NCBI RefSeq assembly: GCF_018491765.1
Contig: NZ_JABWCU010000016.1
Coordinates: 107,990-171,989, forward strand
Length of the DNA: 64,000 nucleotides
Direction of reading: 5' to 3'
Source of the DNA: Novosphingobium profundi
Lineage (GTDB): Bacteria > Pseudomonadota > Alphaproteobacteria > Sphingomonadales > Sphingomonadaceae
Positions 1 to 8,392 of this stretch are shown here, piece by piece. The translations under genes were made by a program, and so were the position numbers. Under the pieces are notes generated by a model. The model saw only the letters and a list, made by a program, of their open reading frames with translations. It did no database searches and was not told the origin of the DNA. Positions within the stretch are counted from its first letter, which is position 1, and every line of letters starts with the position of its first letter.

Positions 1-2
1 AC

Positions 3-614
3 GCCGCGCGCGCCGAAAGCCTGCTGATCGCCTTCGCCGCGCGCCGCATGGTCGATCGCGGCGAACCGCTGAGCTACGTCGCCGACCAGCTCCGGCTGCG
101 CTTCATGGACGCCCAGCCCAACGCCGTCGACACGATCATCGCCTTTTCCAAGGCCCCGGTGACGATCGACGAGCTCAGCGCCCGGCTCGAGGCGCTTTCG
201 CCCGAACTGACGGTCACCAGCCGCGAGGTCAGCTTCTGGGACCGCGCGCGCAACGAGATGAGCTCGCTGTTCACCGTGCGCCGCGATTCGCCCGCGCTCG
301 TCTCACCCAAGGCCCGTATCGAACGCGCCCGCATCATGCTGACCGCACGCCGCATCGACGGCGCGATCAACGAAGTCGAACGCCTGCCGGGCGCGGAAGC
401 CGCCAAGAAATGGATTGCCGACGCACGTCGCTACGAACGCGTGCAGAAGGCACTGAACCTGCTCGAGACGACCGCCATGCTCGAACCGCGCCGGTTGAAG
501 GACGCCGAAGGCCATGCAGTCGACCAACCCAGCCCGCTAGCCGCGCCGGGCGCTTTCTTCGATCCCGGCGAGACACCGGAATCAACGCCAAGCGCCGATT
601 CCGGAGAGGATTGA
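3..614 (+). CDS. Mitofilin-type (COG4223) inner-membrane protein, 5' truncated
   Basis: The frame is open from base 3 with no start, so only the C-terminal 203 residues are in the window. They are Ala/Arg/Glu-rich and predicted helical, with segments such as AARRMVDRGEPLSYV and LPGAEAAKKWIADARRY that resemble the C-terminal part of alphaproteobacterial mitofilin/Mic60-like proteins (COG4223), which are membrane anchored and thought to act in envelope organisation. The last 40 residues are Pro/Ser/Asp-rich and look disordered. In many sphingomonads this gene follows hemC/hemD; that cannot be checked here. It runs convergent to the UbiH-type gene 8 bases downstream. The family assignment is from memory of its sequence pattern. 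Confidence 0.65.
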   Translation, partial: AARAESLLIAFAARRMVDRGEPLSYVADQLRLRFMDAQPNAVDTIIAFSKAPVTIDELSARLEALSPELTVTSREVSFWDRARNEMSSLFTVRRDSPALVSPKARIERARIMLTARRIDGAINEVERLPGAEAAKKWIADARRYERVQKALNLLETTAMLEPRRLKDAEGHAVDQPSPLAAPGAFFDPGETPESTPSADSGED

Positions 615-622
615 ACGGACGA

Positions 623-1870
623 TTAGCCCTGCAGGAGTTCGGGCAGCTTGCCCGACATGCCCCGCGCCTCGTCCATGAAGAAGCGCTTGAGCAGGCCACT
701 GCGCTGCACGCCCGCCATTCCCAGGCGCCGGATCGCGCTCGGGATGCGGCCCGGGATGCCGAACAGGCGTGTCAGCGTGTCGGTCGCGGCCATGACCATG
801 ACGCTGTCGAGACTGCGCCACTTCTCGTAGCGGGCAAGCAATTGCGCATCGCCCGGATCGAGGCCGAGGCGCATGCCTTCGGCCAGCACCTCGACGAGCG
901 CGCCGACGTCGCGCAGGCCCAGGTTCAAACCCTGCCCCGCGATCGGGTGCATGCCGTGCGCGGCATCACCGATCACCGCCAGCCGCTCCTCGACGACGTT
1001 GACGGCGTGGTGGAAGCGCAAGGGATAGCTCATGCGCGGGGCGGACAGCTTGATCTCGCCCAGCACGCCGTGCATGCGCGCGGCAACCTCGTTGACGAAC
1101 ATCGCATCGCTCATCGCGATGACCCCGGCGGCATCCTTTTCGGCGACGGTCCAGACGAGCGCGCTGCGGTGGCGCCCCTGTTCGTCATCGAGCAGGGGCA
1201 GCAAGGCGAAGGGGCCGGCCGGGTAGAAGATTTCCCAGGCCGTGCCGCCATGCGGCTTGGAGTGGTAGAGCCCCGTCACCATCGCGCGGTGCTTGTAGTC
1301 CCACTTGGCCATCGAGAAGCCCGCTTCGTCGCGAGTGGGCGACTGGCGCCCCTCGGCCGCGACGAGCAGCGAAGCCTTGAGCACGCGCCCGTCGCTCAGC
1401 TCCACCTCCACGCCGTGCGCGCCGCGGTCACGCCGGACGGCCTCGGTCCTGACGTGCCAGGCGATGGCGGGCTCGTCGCGCGCCGCGTCGAACAGCGCGA
1501 TCCGCAAATCGCGGTTGGCGTACATGCGTCCAAGCGTGCCCTCGTCGGGCTTGGGCTGGAAGTCGATGCGGCCCGGCTTCATCCCGTCGGTTACCGCGAT
1601 CGAATCGATCGCGCAGCCGAGCGGGGCAAGTCGCTTGCCAAGGCCGATGTTGCAGAACAGGTTCCAACTCGCGGTCGAGACCGCCGAGGCGCGGCCATCG
1701 GCGCCCTCGGCCACCAGGTCGGCCGGGTCGGCCCGGTCGACGACGTGGCTGGTGATCCCGGCTTTCGCCGCGGCCAGCGCCAACGTCATGCCGACGAGGC
1801 CGCCGCCCAGGATGATGAGATCGCGGCGGGTGTCGTCCGCCTTCGGGGAACCTGTTTGCGAATCGCTCAT
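623..1870 (-). CDS. UbiH/UbiF-family FAD-dependent hydroxylase (ubiquinone biosynthesis)
   Basis: This 415-residue flavoprotein monooxygenase should hydroxylate a polyprenylated ring intermediate of ubiquinone at the inner membrane. The N-terminal Rossmann motif is LGGGLVGMTLALAAA (about residues 21-35). The second FAD motif, VIGDAAHGMHPIAGQGLNLG, lies near residues 305-325 and is typical of the UbiH/UbiF/VisC group. Length is normal for the family. Its ATG overlaps the TGA of the upstream phosphatase gene by 4 bases (ATGA, 1867..1870), so the two are translationally coupled. Which ring position it hydroxylates cannot be told from sequence alone; alphaproteobacteria often use broad-specificity members such as UbiL or UbiM. 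Confidence 0.85.
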   Translation of the reverse strand: MSDSQTGSPKADDTRRDLIILGGGLVGMTLALAAAKAGITSHVVDRADPADLVAEGADGRASAVSTASWNLFCNIGLGKRLAPLGCAIDSIAVTDGMKPGRIDFQPKPDEGTLGRMYANRDLRIALFDAARDEPAIAWHVRTEAVRRDRGAHGVEVELSDGRVLKASLLVAAEGRQSPTRDEAGFSMAKWDYKHRAMVTGLYHSKPHGGTAWEIFYPAGPFALLPLLDDEQGRHRSALVWTVAEKDAAGVIAMSDAMFVNEVAARMHGVLGEIKLSAPRMSYPLRFHHAVNVVEERLAVIGDAAHGMHPIAGQGLNLGLRDVGALVEVLAEGMRLGLDPGDAQLLARYEKWRSLDSVMVMAATDTLTRLFGIPGRIPSAIRRLGMAGVQRSGLLKRFFMDEARGMSGKLPELLQG

Positions 1871-3531
1871 GACGGGCAGCTATCGGCCCCTGACGCATCA
1901 ATGTCGAGACATCTTCCGTCCCAGGTGCCGGCAGGCGCGGTCAGCCCCACGCTGGCGGCAAGAGTGGGGGCAATATCAACGGTTTCGACCGGATCGGGCT
2001 GCTCGAAGCCCTGCATCCCTGCGCGCCAGAACAGCATCGGCACGCGGCGGTCGTAGTCCCAGGGGCTGCCATGCGAGGCGACCTTGAAGGGTTTGGCCTT
2101 CCCCGGCACGACACCGCGCCGGGTCAGCATCTGCACGTCGCCCGAGCGGCCCGGGACGAACGAGGCGCGCACCTTCTGGATCAGGTTCCAGTCCTGCGGG
2201 TGGCCTTCGGGCATCGGCTGGGCCAGGATCTCGTCGGCCGAGAAGGCGCCCTCGATCTGTGGATTGGCCTTGAGGATGGCGAGAAGCGCGTCGACGACCT
2301 GCTGCTTGCGCGCGCCGGTCAGTTCGGCCGAAAGCCAGACGCTCCCCGATTCCCCGCCGCCATAGAGCATCGGGCCCTGCTGCACCGCGATGCCGGTGCG
2401 GCGCGACACCTCCTGCTCCAGCGAAGCGGCGGTGAGCGCGGGATCGATGCGCACCGCGTCGCGGTTGCCGCGCTGATGCTGGCGCTCGGGCGCGTCGAAG
2501 CCCCCGTGGTCGGCGCTCAGCACCACCTCGTAGTCGATCCCGCGCGCGTCGAGCGCGTCGAACAGCGTACCCAGCGCGGTGTCGAGCGTGTTCATCTGGA
2601 TGCACATCTCGACCCCTTCGGTGCCGAAGGCGTGGCCGACCTTGTCTGTGTCCGAGAAGCTGACCGAAAGCACGTCGGGCACCGCGTCCTTGCCCATGCC
2701 CAGCTCATCGACGAGACGCACCGCCATTTGCGCGGTGGCAAGGTCGCCACGCGGGCTTTCGCTGAAGGCCCCGAAGTCCCCCTTGGCGAAGGGGAACTTG
2801 TAGGTACCGATAGTGAAATCTCCCACCGAAGTCGCGCGGTCGTAAGGCGCGCAGAAGCCGGGCACCGCCATCTCGCCGCCACCGGCCGCGACCAGTCGGC
2901 CGAGCTCCGCGTTGTAGGCGTTCACGGCGGGCAAGGCCTTGCGGTCGAGGAAGGTGGTGAAGCCCTGCTTGCCGAACCAGTAGACCGCGTCGGTATCATG
3001 GCCGCTCATCATCACCGCCGCACGGTCCTTGACCGAAACCGCCGCGTTGATCGTGCGCGGATCGCGCTTCTTGAGAAGGTCGCCGAGCGTGGGCGCCTTG
3101 AGGTGCTTGGGGCTCACCACCGGGTTGTCGGGCGAACTGCGCGGGTCGCTCTCGTCCTCGACGCAATAGACTTCCTTCTCGGCGCGCGCGAGGCCGGGCT
3201 CGAACCAGGAATTGGCGGTGATGCCGGTGCGGGCGGGGTGGACCCCGGTCAGCAAGGTGGAGTGGCCGGGGCAAGTCTCGGTCGCCGCGTGCGACTGGAA
3301 ACCCGAGGGGAACACCGCCCCCTTCAAAAGCCGGGTGAACCCCTTGGAGAAGTGCTGGCGGTACTCGGCGAAGAGGTCGGCCGAAAACTGGTCGACCGAA
3401 ATCGCGACGATCAGGCGTGGCGGCTCCTGTGTCGAAGCGGCGACTGCCGGTGCATTCGCCGCGTCGCCCGCGAAGGCCGGAGACGCGGCCAGGGCCAGGG
3501 CCAGGGCGATCGAGGAGGGCAAGAGGCGCAT
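1867..3531 (-). CDS. PafA-like secreted alkaline phosphatase
   Basis: The 554-residue protein starts with a clear Sec signal peptide (LLPSSIALALALAASPAFA) and belongs to the alkaline phosphatase/nucleotide pyrophosphatase superfamily. The nucleophile region is TETCPGHSTLLTGVHPARTG (Thr nucleophile, about residues 85-105), as in PafA-type enzymes rather than classical PhoA. Metal ligands appear as ISVDQF near the N-terminus, SFSDTDKVGHAFG mid-protein and LSADHGG further on. It likely hydrolyses phosphate monoesters in the periplasm and feeds phosphate uptake. It sits directly upstream of and overlaps the UbiH-type gene; a functional link is not obvious. It is divergent from the DsbD-type gene across 94 bases. 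Confidence 0.85.
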   Translation of the reverse strand: MRLLPSSIALALALAASPAFAGDAANAPAVAASTQEPPRLIVAISVDQFSADLFAEYRQHFSKGFTRLLKGAVFPSGFQSHAATETCPGHSTLLTGVHPARTGITANSWFEPGLARAEKEVYCVEDESDPRSSPDNPVVSPKHLKAPTLGDLLKKRDPRTINAAVSVKDRAAVMMSGHDTDAVYWFGKQGFTTFLDRKALPAVNAYNAELGRLVAAGGGEMAVPGFCAPYDRATSVGDFTIGTYKFPFAKGDFGAFSESPRGDLATAQMAVRLVDELGMGKDAVPDVLSVSFSDTDKVGHAFGTEGVEMCIQMNTLDTALGTLFDALDARGIDYEVVLSADHGGFDAPERQHQRGNRDAVRIDPALTAASLEQEVSRRTGIAVQQGPMLYGGGESGSVWLSAELTGARKQQVVDALLAILKANPQIEGAFSADEILAQPMPEGHPQDWNLIQKVRASFVPGRSGDVQMLTRRGVVPGKAKPFKVASHGSPWDYDRRVPMLFWRAGMQGFEQPDPVETVDIAPTLAASVGLTAPAGTWDGRCLDIDASGADSCPS

Positions 3532-3625
3532 GGGAGTTCCTTGAATTGTGGGCGCGCACGGGGCACAGGCAGCTAGGACGGGTCCGCGTGTTGGGCGCTC
3601 GGCCCGTTTCGCGCAGGGAAACCGT

Positions 3626-5668
3626 ATGAAATCGCGTCGTTATCGCCCGTTTCTGACAGTCGTGTGTCAATTTCTGGCGCTTCTCCTGTGCGCATCCCCG
3701 GCGCTGGCGGCGGGCAACCACATCGCCGCGCGCCTGCTGGCCGCTCCCGGCGCCGAGCCCGGCAAGCAAACCACGCTCGCGATCGAGATGCAGCCCGAAA
3801 AAGGCTGGCACGGCTACTGGGTCAACCCGGGCGACGCCGGCCTCGGCATGCGCCTCGACTGGTCACTGCCCGAAGGCGCGGAGGCGGGCGAGCCACTCTA
3901 TCCGGTGCCGCACACGCTGCTTGTCGCCGGGCTGATGAACCACGTCTACGAGAGCACGTATGCGGTACTCGTCCCCCTCACCCTGCCCGCAAGCCTGCGC
4001 GCGGGGGACCGCGTGCCGGTGCGCGTGAAGGCGCAGTGGCTGGCCTGCACCGAGGAAATCTGCGTTCCCGAGCGCGCCGAACTCGCCAGCGAAGTCGTCG
4101 TCGGACAGGCCGACGCCAAGCTTGCCCGGCAATTCGCCAAGTGGCGGCGCCTGCTGCCCGCCCCGCTCGACGCCAGCGCGAGCCTGGCCCTCGGCGCCAA
4201 GGACCTGCGCCTGGCGATCCCGCTTCCCGCCTCGGTCGATCTCGACAACCCGCACGTCTTCATCCGCGAGGACAAGCTCGTCGACTATGCCGGGCAACAG
4301 TCCTTCGCGCGCAAGGGCGACACGCTGCTGGTGACGATCCCGCGCGCGCCCTTCGCTGCGCGCGAGGCGACCTCGCTCGAGGGCGTGCTCAAGCTCGACG
4401 GCTTCGGCAACGGTCTTTCGTTCTCCGCCCGGCAAGGCACCGTCCCTGGCGGCGGAACCCCGCTGGCGGGCCCCGACAGCAGCGAGCTGCCCGCCCTGCC
4501 CTGGCTGCTCCTCGCCGCACTCGCGGGCGGGCTTCTCCTCAACGTGATGCCCTGCGTCTTCCCGATCCTTTCGCTGAAAGCGCTTTCGTTGGCGCGCGCG
4601 GGCGAGAGCGAGGCGCATGCCCGGATCGAGGGGCTGGCCTATGCGGCCGGCGTGGTGCTGGCCTGCCTCGCGCTCGGCGGCGTGCTGCTGGCCTTGCGCG
4701 CGGGCGGTGAGCAAGTGGGCTGGGCGTTCCAGCTTCAGGAACCCGCGGTTGTCGTCGCCTTGCTCCTGCTGGCCGCGACGATCACCGCCAACCTGCTTGG
4801 CCTCTTCGAATTCGCAGTGCCCGGCTTCGCCAGCGAAGGCAGCCCACAGGGCGCCTTTGCCACCGGGCTCCTGGCCGCCTTCGTCGCGACCCCTTGCACC
4901 GGTCCGTTCATGGCGAGCGCGATGGGCGCAGCGCTTCTGCTGCCGGTCGTGCCCGCACTCGCACTCTTCGCCACACTGGGTCTTGGCATCGCGCTGCCCT
5001 TCCTCGCCGTCGCCTTCGTGCCCGCCCTGCGCACCCGCCTGCCCCGCCCCGGCCGCTGGATGGTCACCTTCCGGCGCTGGATGGCCGTGCCGATGGCGCT
5101 GACCGCGCTCGCGCTCGGCTGGCTGGTCTGGCAGGTCGGGGGCGAGATCTACTTCGCCGTCACGCTGCTCTTCGCGCTGCTGCTGGTGCTTGCGCTCTAC
5201 GGCGTAGGGCGCGCGCAGCGCCGGGGCCGCAAGGCGCGCCCGGCCGCCCTCCTCGCGCTGTTCGATGCCCTCGCCTGCCTCGCCCTCCTGCCCAGCGCCG
5301 CGCCCGAACCGGTGGCCGCCGCCTCGATCCTCGACACCCGCCCCTTCTCCGCCGCCGCGCTCGACAGCGCGCTGCAGAGCGGCAAGCCGGTCTTCGTGTG
5401 GATGACGGCGGACTGGTGCCTCACCTGCAAGGTCAACGAGCGGGTCGCGATCGAGCGCGAGGAAACGCGCGAGGCCTTCCGCAAGCGCGGCGTCGTGGTG
5501 CTGCGCGGCGACTGGACCCGGCGCGATCCCGAGATCACCCAGTACCTGACCGAACGGGGCGCGGCAGGGGTCCCGCTCTACGTCTGGTACGCGCCCGGCA
5601 AGGCGGCCGAAATTCTCCCACAAGTCCTGACCCCCGCGTTGTTGAGCGAAAAGGCCACCCAGAAATGA
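3626..5668 (+). CDS. DsbD/ScsB-family membrane thiol:disulfide reductase
   Basis: I choose the ATG at 3626 (680 residues) because it begins a good signal peptide (MKSRRYRPFLTVVCQFLALL to SPALAA); an upstream in-frame start would add only non-signal sequence. The periplasmic N-terminal domain holds a Cys pair in LACTEEICVPE. The central CcdA-like multi-helix domain has conserved Cys in VMPCVFPILSLKALSLARAG and ATPCTGPFMASAMGAAL. The C-terminal thioredoxin fold has a WCLTC active site. The protein should carry electrons from cytoplasmic thioredoxin across the inner membrane to periplasmic Dsb/Scs proteins. The long N-terminal domain is closer to ScsB than to E. coli DsbD. Confidence 0.87.
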   Translation: MKSRRYRPFLTVVCQFLALLLCASPALAAGNHIAARLLAAPGAEPGKQTTLAIEMQPEKGWHGYWVNPGDAGLGMRLDWSLPEGAEAGEPLYPVPHTLLVAGLMNHVYESTYAVLVPLTLPASLRAGDRVPVRVKAQWLACTEEICVPERAELASEVVVGQADAKLARQFAKWRRLLPAPLDASASLALGAKDLRLAIPLPASVDLDNPHVFIREDKLVDYAGQQSFARKGDTLLVTIPRAPFAAREATSLEGVLKLDGFGNGLSFSARQGTVPGGGTPLAGPDSSELPALPWLLLAALAGGLLLNVMPCVFPILSLKALSLARAGESEAHARIEGLAYAAGVVLACLALGGVLLALRAGGEQVGWAFQLQEPAVVVALLLLAATITANLLGLFEFAVPGFASEGSPQGAFATGLLAAFVATPCTGPFMASAMGAALLLPVVPALALFATLGLGIALPFLAVAFVPALRTRLPRPGRWMVTFRRWMAVPMALTALALGWLVWQVGGEIYFAVTLLFALLLVLALYGVGRAQRRGRKARPAALLALFDALACLALLPSAAPEPVAAASILDTRPFSAAALDSALQSGKPVFVWMTADWCLTCKVNERVAIEREETREAFRKRGVVVLRGDWTRRDPEITQYLTERGAAGVPLYVWYAPGKAAEILPQVLTPALLSEKATQK

Positions 5669-5820
5669 GAAACCAGGCCCGTCCCGCGAACCCGGCATTA
5701 ATTGCGGCAAAGCGTTCGGGCATCGGAAACTGATCTGCCTCGGTTCTCATTGAATAGGGCGTAAGGACGCGCGGGGCCTTGTTTCCCATCGCGATCCAGC
5801 CACCATTCGGGAGACGAGAC

Positions 5821-6447
5821 GTGATTACACTTACCCCGCTCGAGCTGGTCATCGGCCTGCTCGTCGTGGCGGTCCTGGTCGGTATCGCCGTTACCGCGAT
5901 GCGCCGCCGCCATTCCGCGACGCTCAAGACCCGCTTCGGCCACGAATACGAGCGCGCGGTCGATTCGACCGGGAGCACCCACAAGGCCGAAACGCTGCTG
6001 CACGAACGCGAGAAGCGCGTCGCCAGCTTCGACATCCGCCCGCTTTCAGGCCCCGAACGCGAGCGTTACGTCACCGAGTGGCGCGCCGTGCAGAGCCGCT
6101 TCGTCGACAGCCCCGCCGACGCCATCACCCGCGCCGACGTGCTGCTGGGCGAAGTGATGGAAGCGCGCGGCTATCCCGTCGTCGACTTCGAGCAACGCTC
6201 GCAGGACCTCTCGGTCGACCACGGCGACGTCGTGGAGAACTACCGCACCGCCCACACCATCGCGCAGCGTCATGCGCGCGGCGAGGCGACTACCGAACAC
6301 TTGCGCCAGGCGATGATCCACTACCGCGCGCTGTTCGACGATCTCGTCAACGAACCGCAGGGCAATGTCCCCGCGATCGCCCGCCGCGAAGGGCGTGTGA
6401 TCGACCTGCGCACCGAGAAGACCCGTGAGGAGCACCCCCATGACTGA
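5821..6447 (+). CDS. Membrane-anchored protein of unknown function (paralogue of next gene)
   Basis: I prefer the GTG at 5821 (208 residues), which has GGGAG six bases upstream, over an ATG at 5779 with no ribosome site. A single N-terminal membrane helix (LELVIGLLVVAVLVGIAVTAM) is followed by a charged helical cytoplasmic region. The stretch around EWRAVQSRFVDSP..AITRADVLL and LRQAMIHYRALFDDLV is clearly similar to the following gene, so the pair arose by duplication. The two overlap by 8 bases and end at one terminator, so they form an operon. I do not recognise a named family; similar proteins occur as unknowns in sphingomonads. Confidence 0.75.
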   Translation: MITLTPLELVIGLLVVAVLVGIAVTAMRRRHSATLKTRFGHEYERAVDSTGSTHKAETLLHEREKRVASFDIRPLSGPERERYVTEWRAVQSRFVDSPADAITRADVLLGEVMEARGYPVVDFEQRSQDLSVDHGDVVENYRTAHTIAQRHARGEATTEHLRQAMIHYRALFDDLVNEPQGNVPAIARREGRVIDLRTEKTREEHPHD

Positions 6448-6892
6448 TGGCCTCAACCGTACCGGCAGTTTCGCCGAGCCCGCCGCCATGCCTGTCGACA
6501 CCACCTACTCGCAGGAAAGCGATCAGGCGATCTCCACCGCCGATCTTGCCCGGAGCGGGAACGACACCGCACGACTGGCCGAGACCCGCGCCCACGATCA
6601 AAATGGCACAGCCATCGAAGACGACGCCCCACTCTTCCCTGGCAAAGAGGCGCAGGCCTTGCGCTCGCGCTGGGAAGGCGTCCAGGCGGGCTTCGTCGAT
6701 GAACCCCGTCGGGCAGTCGAGGATGCCGACGCACTCGTTGCCTCGGCGATGAAGCGGCTTGCCGAAAGTTTCGCCAGCGAGCGCGCCACTCTGGAAGGGC
6801 AGTGGGACCGCGACGGCGAAGCCTCGACCGAGGACCTGCGCCAGGCGCTCAAGCGCTACCGCGCTTTCTTCGGGCGCCTGCTCGCGGTCTGA
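6440..6892 (+). CDS. Protein of unknown function, soluble paralogue of preceding gene
   Basis: The start at 6440 has a GAGGAG ribosome site 8 bases upstream, inside the end of the previous gene. The 150-residue product has no membrane helix. Its second half (LRSRWEGVQAGFVDEPRRAVEDAD ... EDLRQALKRYRAFFGRLL, shortened here) repeats the pattern of the upstream membrane protein: a W-x-x-VQ-x-x-FVD motif and a terminal LRQA-x-x-x-YRA-x-F motif. The first 60 residues are acidic and Thr/Ala-rich, probably disordered. Function is unknown; the shared motif and coupling suggest the two proteins act together, one at the membrane and one soluble. Confidence 0.75.
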   Translation: MTDGLNRTGSFAEPAAMPVDTTYSQESDQAISTADLARSGNDTARLAETRAHDQNGTAIEDDAPLFPGKEAQALRSRWEGVQAGFVDEPRRAVEDADALVASAMKRLAESFASERATLEGQWDRDGEASTEDLRQALKRYRAFFGRLLAV

Positions 6893-6912
6893 CGCGCGCC
6901 CGAATCCAACCA

Positions 6913-6950
6913 AAACAGGCCCGGATCTCCGCCAAGATCCGGGCCTGTTT
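6913..6950 (+). terminator. Strong intrinsic terminator
   Basis: A perfect 16-base inverted repeat (6913..6928 with 6935..6950) encloses a 6-base loop, begins with AAA and ends in TTT. It lies 20 bases after the second paralogous gene and between it and the convergent YceI gene, so it can act on both strands. Confidence 0.9.
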
Positions 6951-6985
6951 CTATATGCGACCCGGTGACGGGCTTATGTGGGGCG

Positions 6986-7606
6986 TCACTTAGCCTGTTC
7001 GAAGGCCGCGCTGATCCGCAATGTCACCGAATCTCCGACCATCGGAACATATTTGGTCACCCCGAAGTCCGAACGCTGGATCGTGCCGGTGGCGTTGAAG
7101 CCCAGGGTGTAGGCCTTGCTCATCGGATTGACCCCGCCCGCGTTGAAGCTGGCGTGAAGCGTGACGGGGCGGGTCACGCCGTGGAACGTCAGGTCGCCGG
7201 TCACGTCGGCGGTGCGTTCGCCGGTACGGGTTACCTTGGTCGAGACGAAGGTCATCGTCGGGTACTTGGCCGCGTCGAACCAGGTGGGGTCGCGCAGTTC
7301 GCCATTGAGCGTGTCGTTGGTGGTGTCGATCGAGGCGACCGGAATGGTCACCGCAAGCTTGGCACCGGCGACGTTCTTCGGGTCGAGCGAGAGCGTGCCC
7401 GAAACGCCCGAAAATTCACCATAATAGTCGGTAAATCCGAAGTGCAGCACCGAAAAGCCGACGCGGGTGTGCGAAGGCTCGACGTTGTAGGACCCGGCCT
7501 GCGCCGCCGCAGGCGCCGGATCGGCGGCCTGGGCATAGAGGACGGCGGGAACCGACGCCAGCAGGGCGACGGGAAGCAGGGCAAGCTTGAGAGTGGAACG
7601 TGTCAT
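6986..7606 (-). CDS. YceI family periplasmic protein
   Basis: The 206-residue product has a Sec signal peptide (LKLALLPVALLASVPAVLYAQA). The mature part follows the YceI lipocalin-like beta-barrel pattern: YNVEPSHTRVGFSVLHFGF at the start of the domain, then alternating strands with LTFHGVTRPVTLHASF and a C-terminal GFNATGTIQRSDFG. Length matches the family. YceI proteins bind isoprenoid or other lipid ligands in the periplasm. The azoreductase gene lies 12 bases upstream on the same strand, so the two are probably co-transcribed and could both be induced by quinone-type stress; that is inference. Confidence 0.88.
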   Translation of the reverse strand: MTRSTLKLALLPVALLASVPAVLYAQAADPAPAAAQAGSYNVEPSHTRVGFSVLHFGFTDYYGEFSGVSGTLSLDPKNVAGAKLAVTIPVASIDTTNDTLNGELRDPTWFDAAKYPTMTFVSTKVTRTGERTADVTGDLTFHGVTRPVTLHASFNAGGVNPMSKAYTLGFNATGTIQRSDFGVTKYVPMVGDSVTLRISAAFEQAK

Positions 7607-7618
7607 GGGCTTCTTCCT

Positions 7619-8221
7619 TCAGGCGAGCTTGGCGATGGCGGCCTTCGCGTCGGCGATGGCGCTGGCGGCCGCTTCGGGACCGAAGGCCATGCCCTCGGCG
7701 GTGACGACCTCGACTTCGGTCACGCCCATGAAGGCGAGCATGCCCTTGAGGTGGGGCATGCCGAAGACGATGCCGGCATCGTCATCATACTTGCCCGCGC
7801 GCGCCTGCGCGACAACGGCCTTGGTGTTCTTGACCAGTCCCTCGGGCCCCTGCTCAGTGTACTTGAAGGTGGAACCGGCGCGCAGGACGTAGTCGAACCA
7901 GGCCTTGAGCGTCGAGGGAAGACCGAAGTTGTAGATCGGCAGGCCGAACACCAGCACGTCGGCGTCCATCACCTGGGCGATCAGCTCGTCCTGGAGAGCA
8001 CGCGCCTCCTGCGAGGCCGGGGTCAGCTTGTCGCCTTCGGGCGCCGCACGGCCGATGCCGACGAGCGAACCCGAGTTGATGTGCGGGACCGGATCGGTGT
8101 CGAGGTTGCGCTCGACGACGTTGGCACCTTCGGGCAGTTCGGCGAGATAGGCGTCGATCAGCTGGTTGCTGACGGAAGCGGCGCCGGTGGCCGCGGAACG
8201 GATCACGAGATACTTGGTCAT
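7619..8221 (-). CDS. azoR: FMN-dependent NADH-azoreductase (AzoR family)
   Basis: The 200-residue flavodoxin-fold protein matches AzoR/AcpD: an N-terminal nucleotide segment (LVIRSAATGAASVSNQLIDAYL), the FMN-binding motif GLPIYNFGLPSTLKAWFDYV, and a following RAGSTFKYTEQGPEGL. It should reduce quinones and azo compounds with NADH in the cytoplasm. It is transcribed away from a LysR-type regulator across 171 bases holding an inverted repeat, the classic layout for a quinone-stress-inducible azoreductase. The YceI gene follows in the same direction. Confidence 0.9.
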   Translation of the reverse strand: MTKYLVIRSAATGAASVSNQLIDAYLAELPEGANVVERNLDTDPVPHINSGSLVGIGRAAPEGDKLTPASQEARALQDELIAQVMDADVLVFGLPIYNFGLPSTLKAWFDYVLRAGSTFKYTEQGPEGLVKNTKAVVAQARAGKYDDDAGIVFGMPHLKGMLAFMGVTEVEVVTAEGMAFGPEAAASAIADAKAAIAKLA

Positions 8222-8319
8222 GCGAATGGAACTCCTGGATAATGGGGGGTGGCGCCCCTTCGTAAAAGGGAGCCGCCAGGGCTTCGCAGGAAGCTTGATG
8301 AAGGAGATAGTCCTGCTAG

Positions 8320-8363
8320 TTTTGCATGACCATTGGCGAGATGAGCATACCTTCCATGCAAAA
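8320..8363. promoter_or_regulatory. Inverted repeat, candidate LysR operator
   Basis: TTTTGCATG (8320..8328) and CATGCAAAA (8355..8363) form perfect 9-base arms separated by 26 bases in the divergent azoR/LysR intergenic region. The spacing is long for a single T-N11-A box but would suit two half-sites bound by a LysR tetramer. The palindrome is seen directly; the regulator assignment is inferred from position. Confidence 0.5.
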
Positions 8364-8392
8364 ACGGATAGATGGCGTTTCCAGGGGCCCTC

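Noticed and set aside
410..2056. Long 548-codon ORF on the plus strand
   Set aside because: It is antisense to the UbiH-type gene, is His/Arg/Asp-rich without any family motif, and reflects high GC at third codon positions.
3863..5710. 615-codon minus-strand ORF
   Set aside because: Antisense shadow of the DsbD-type gene; Gly/Arg/Gln-rich without recognised domain.
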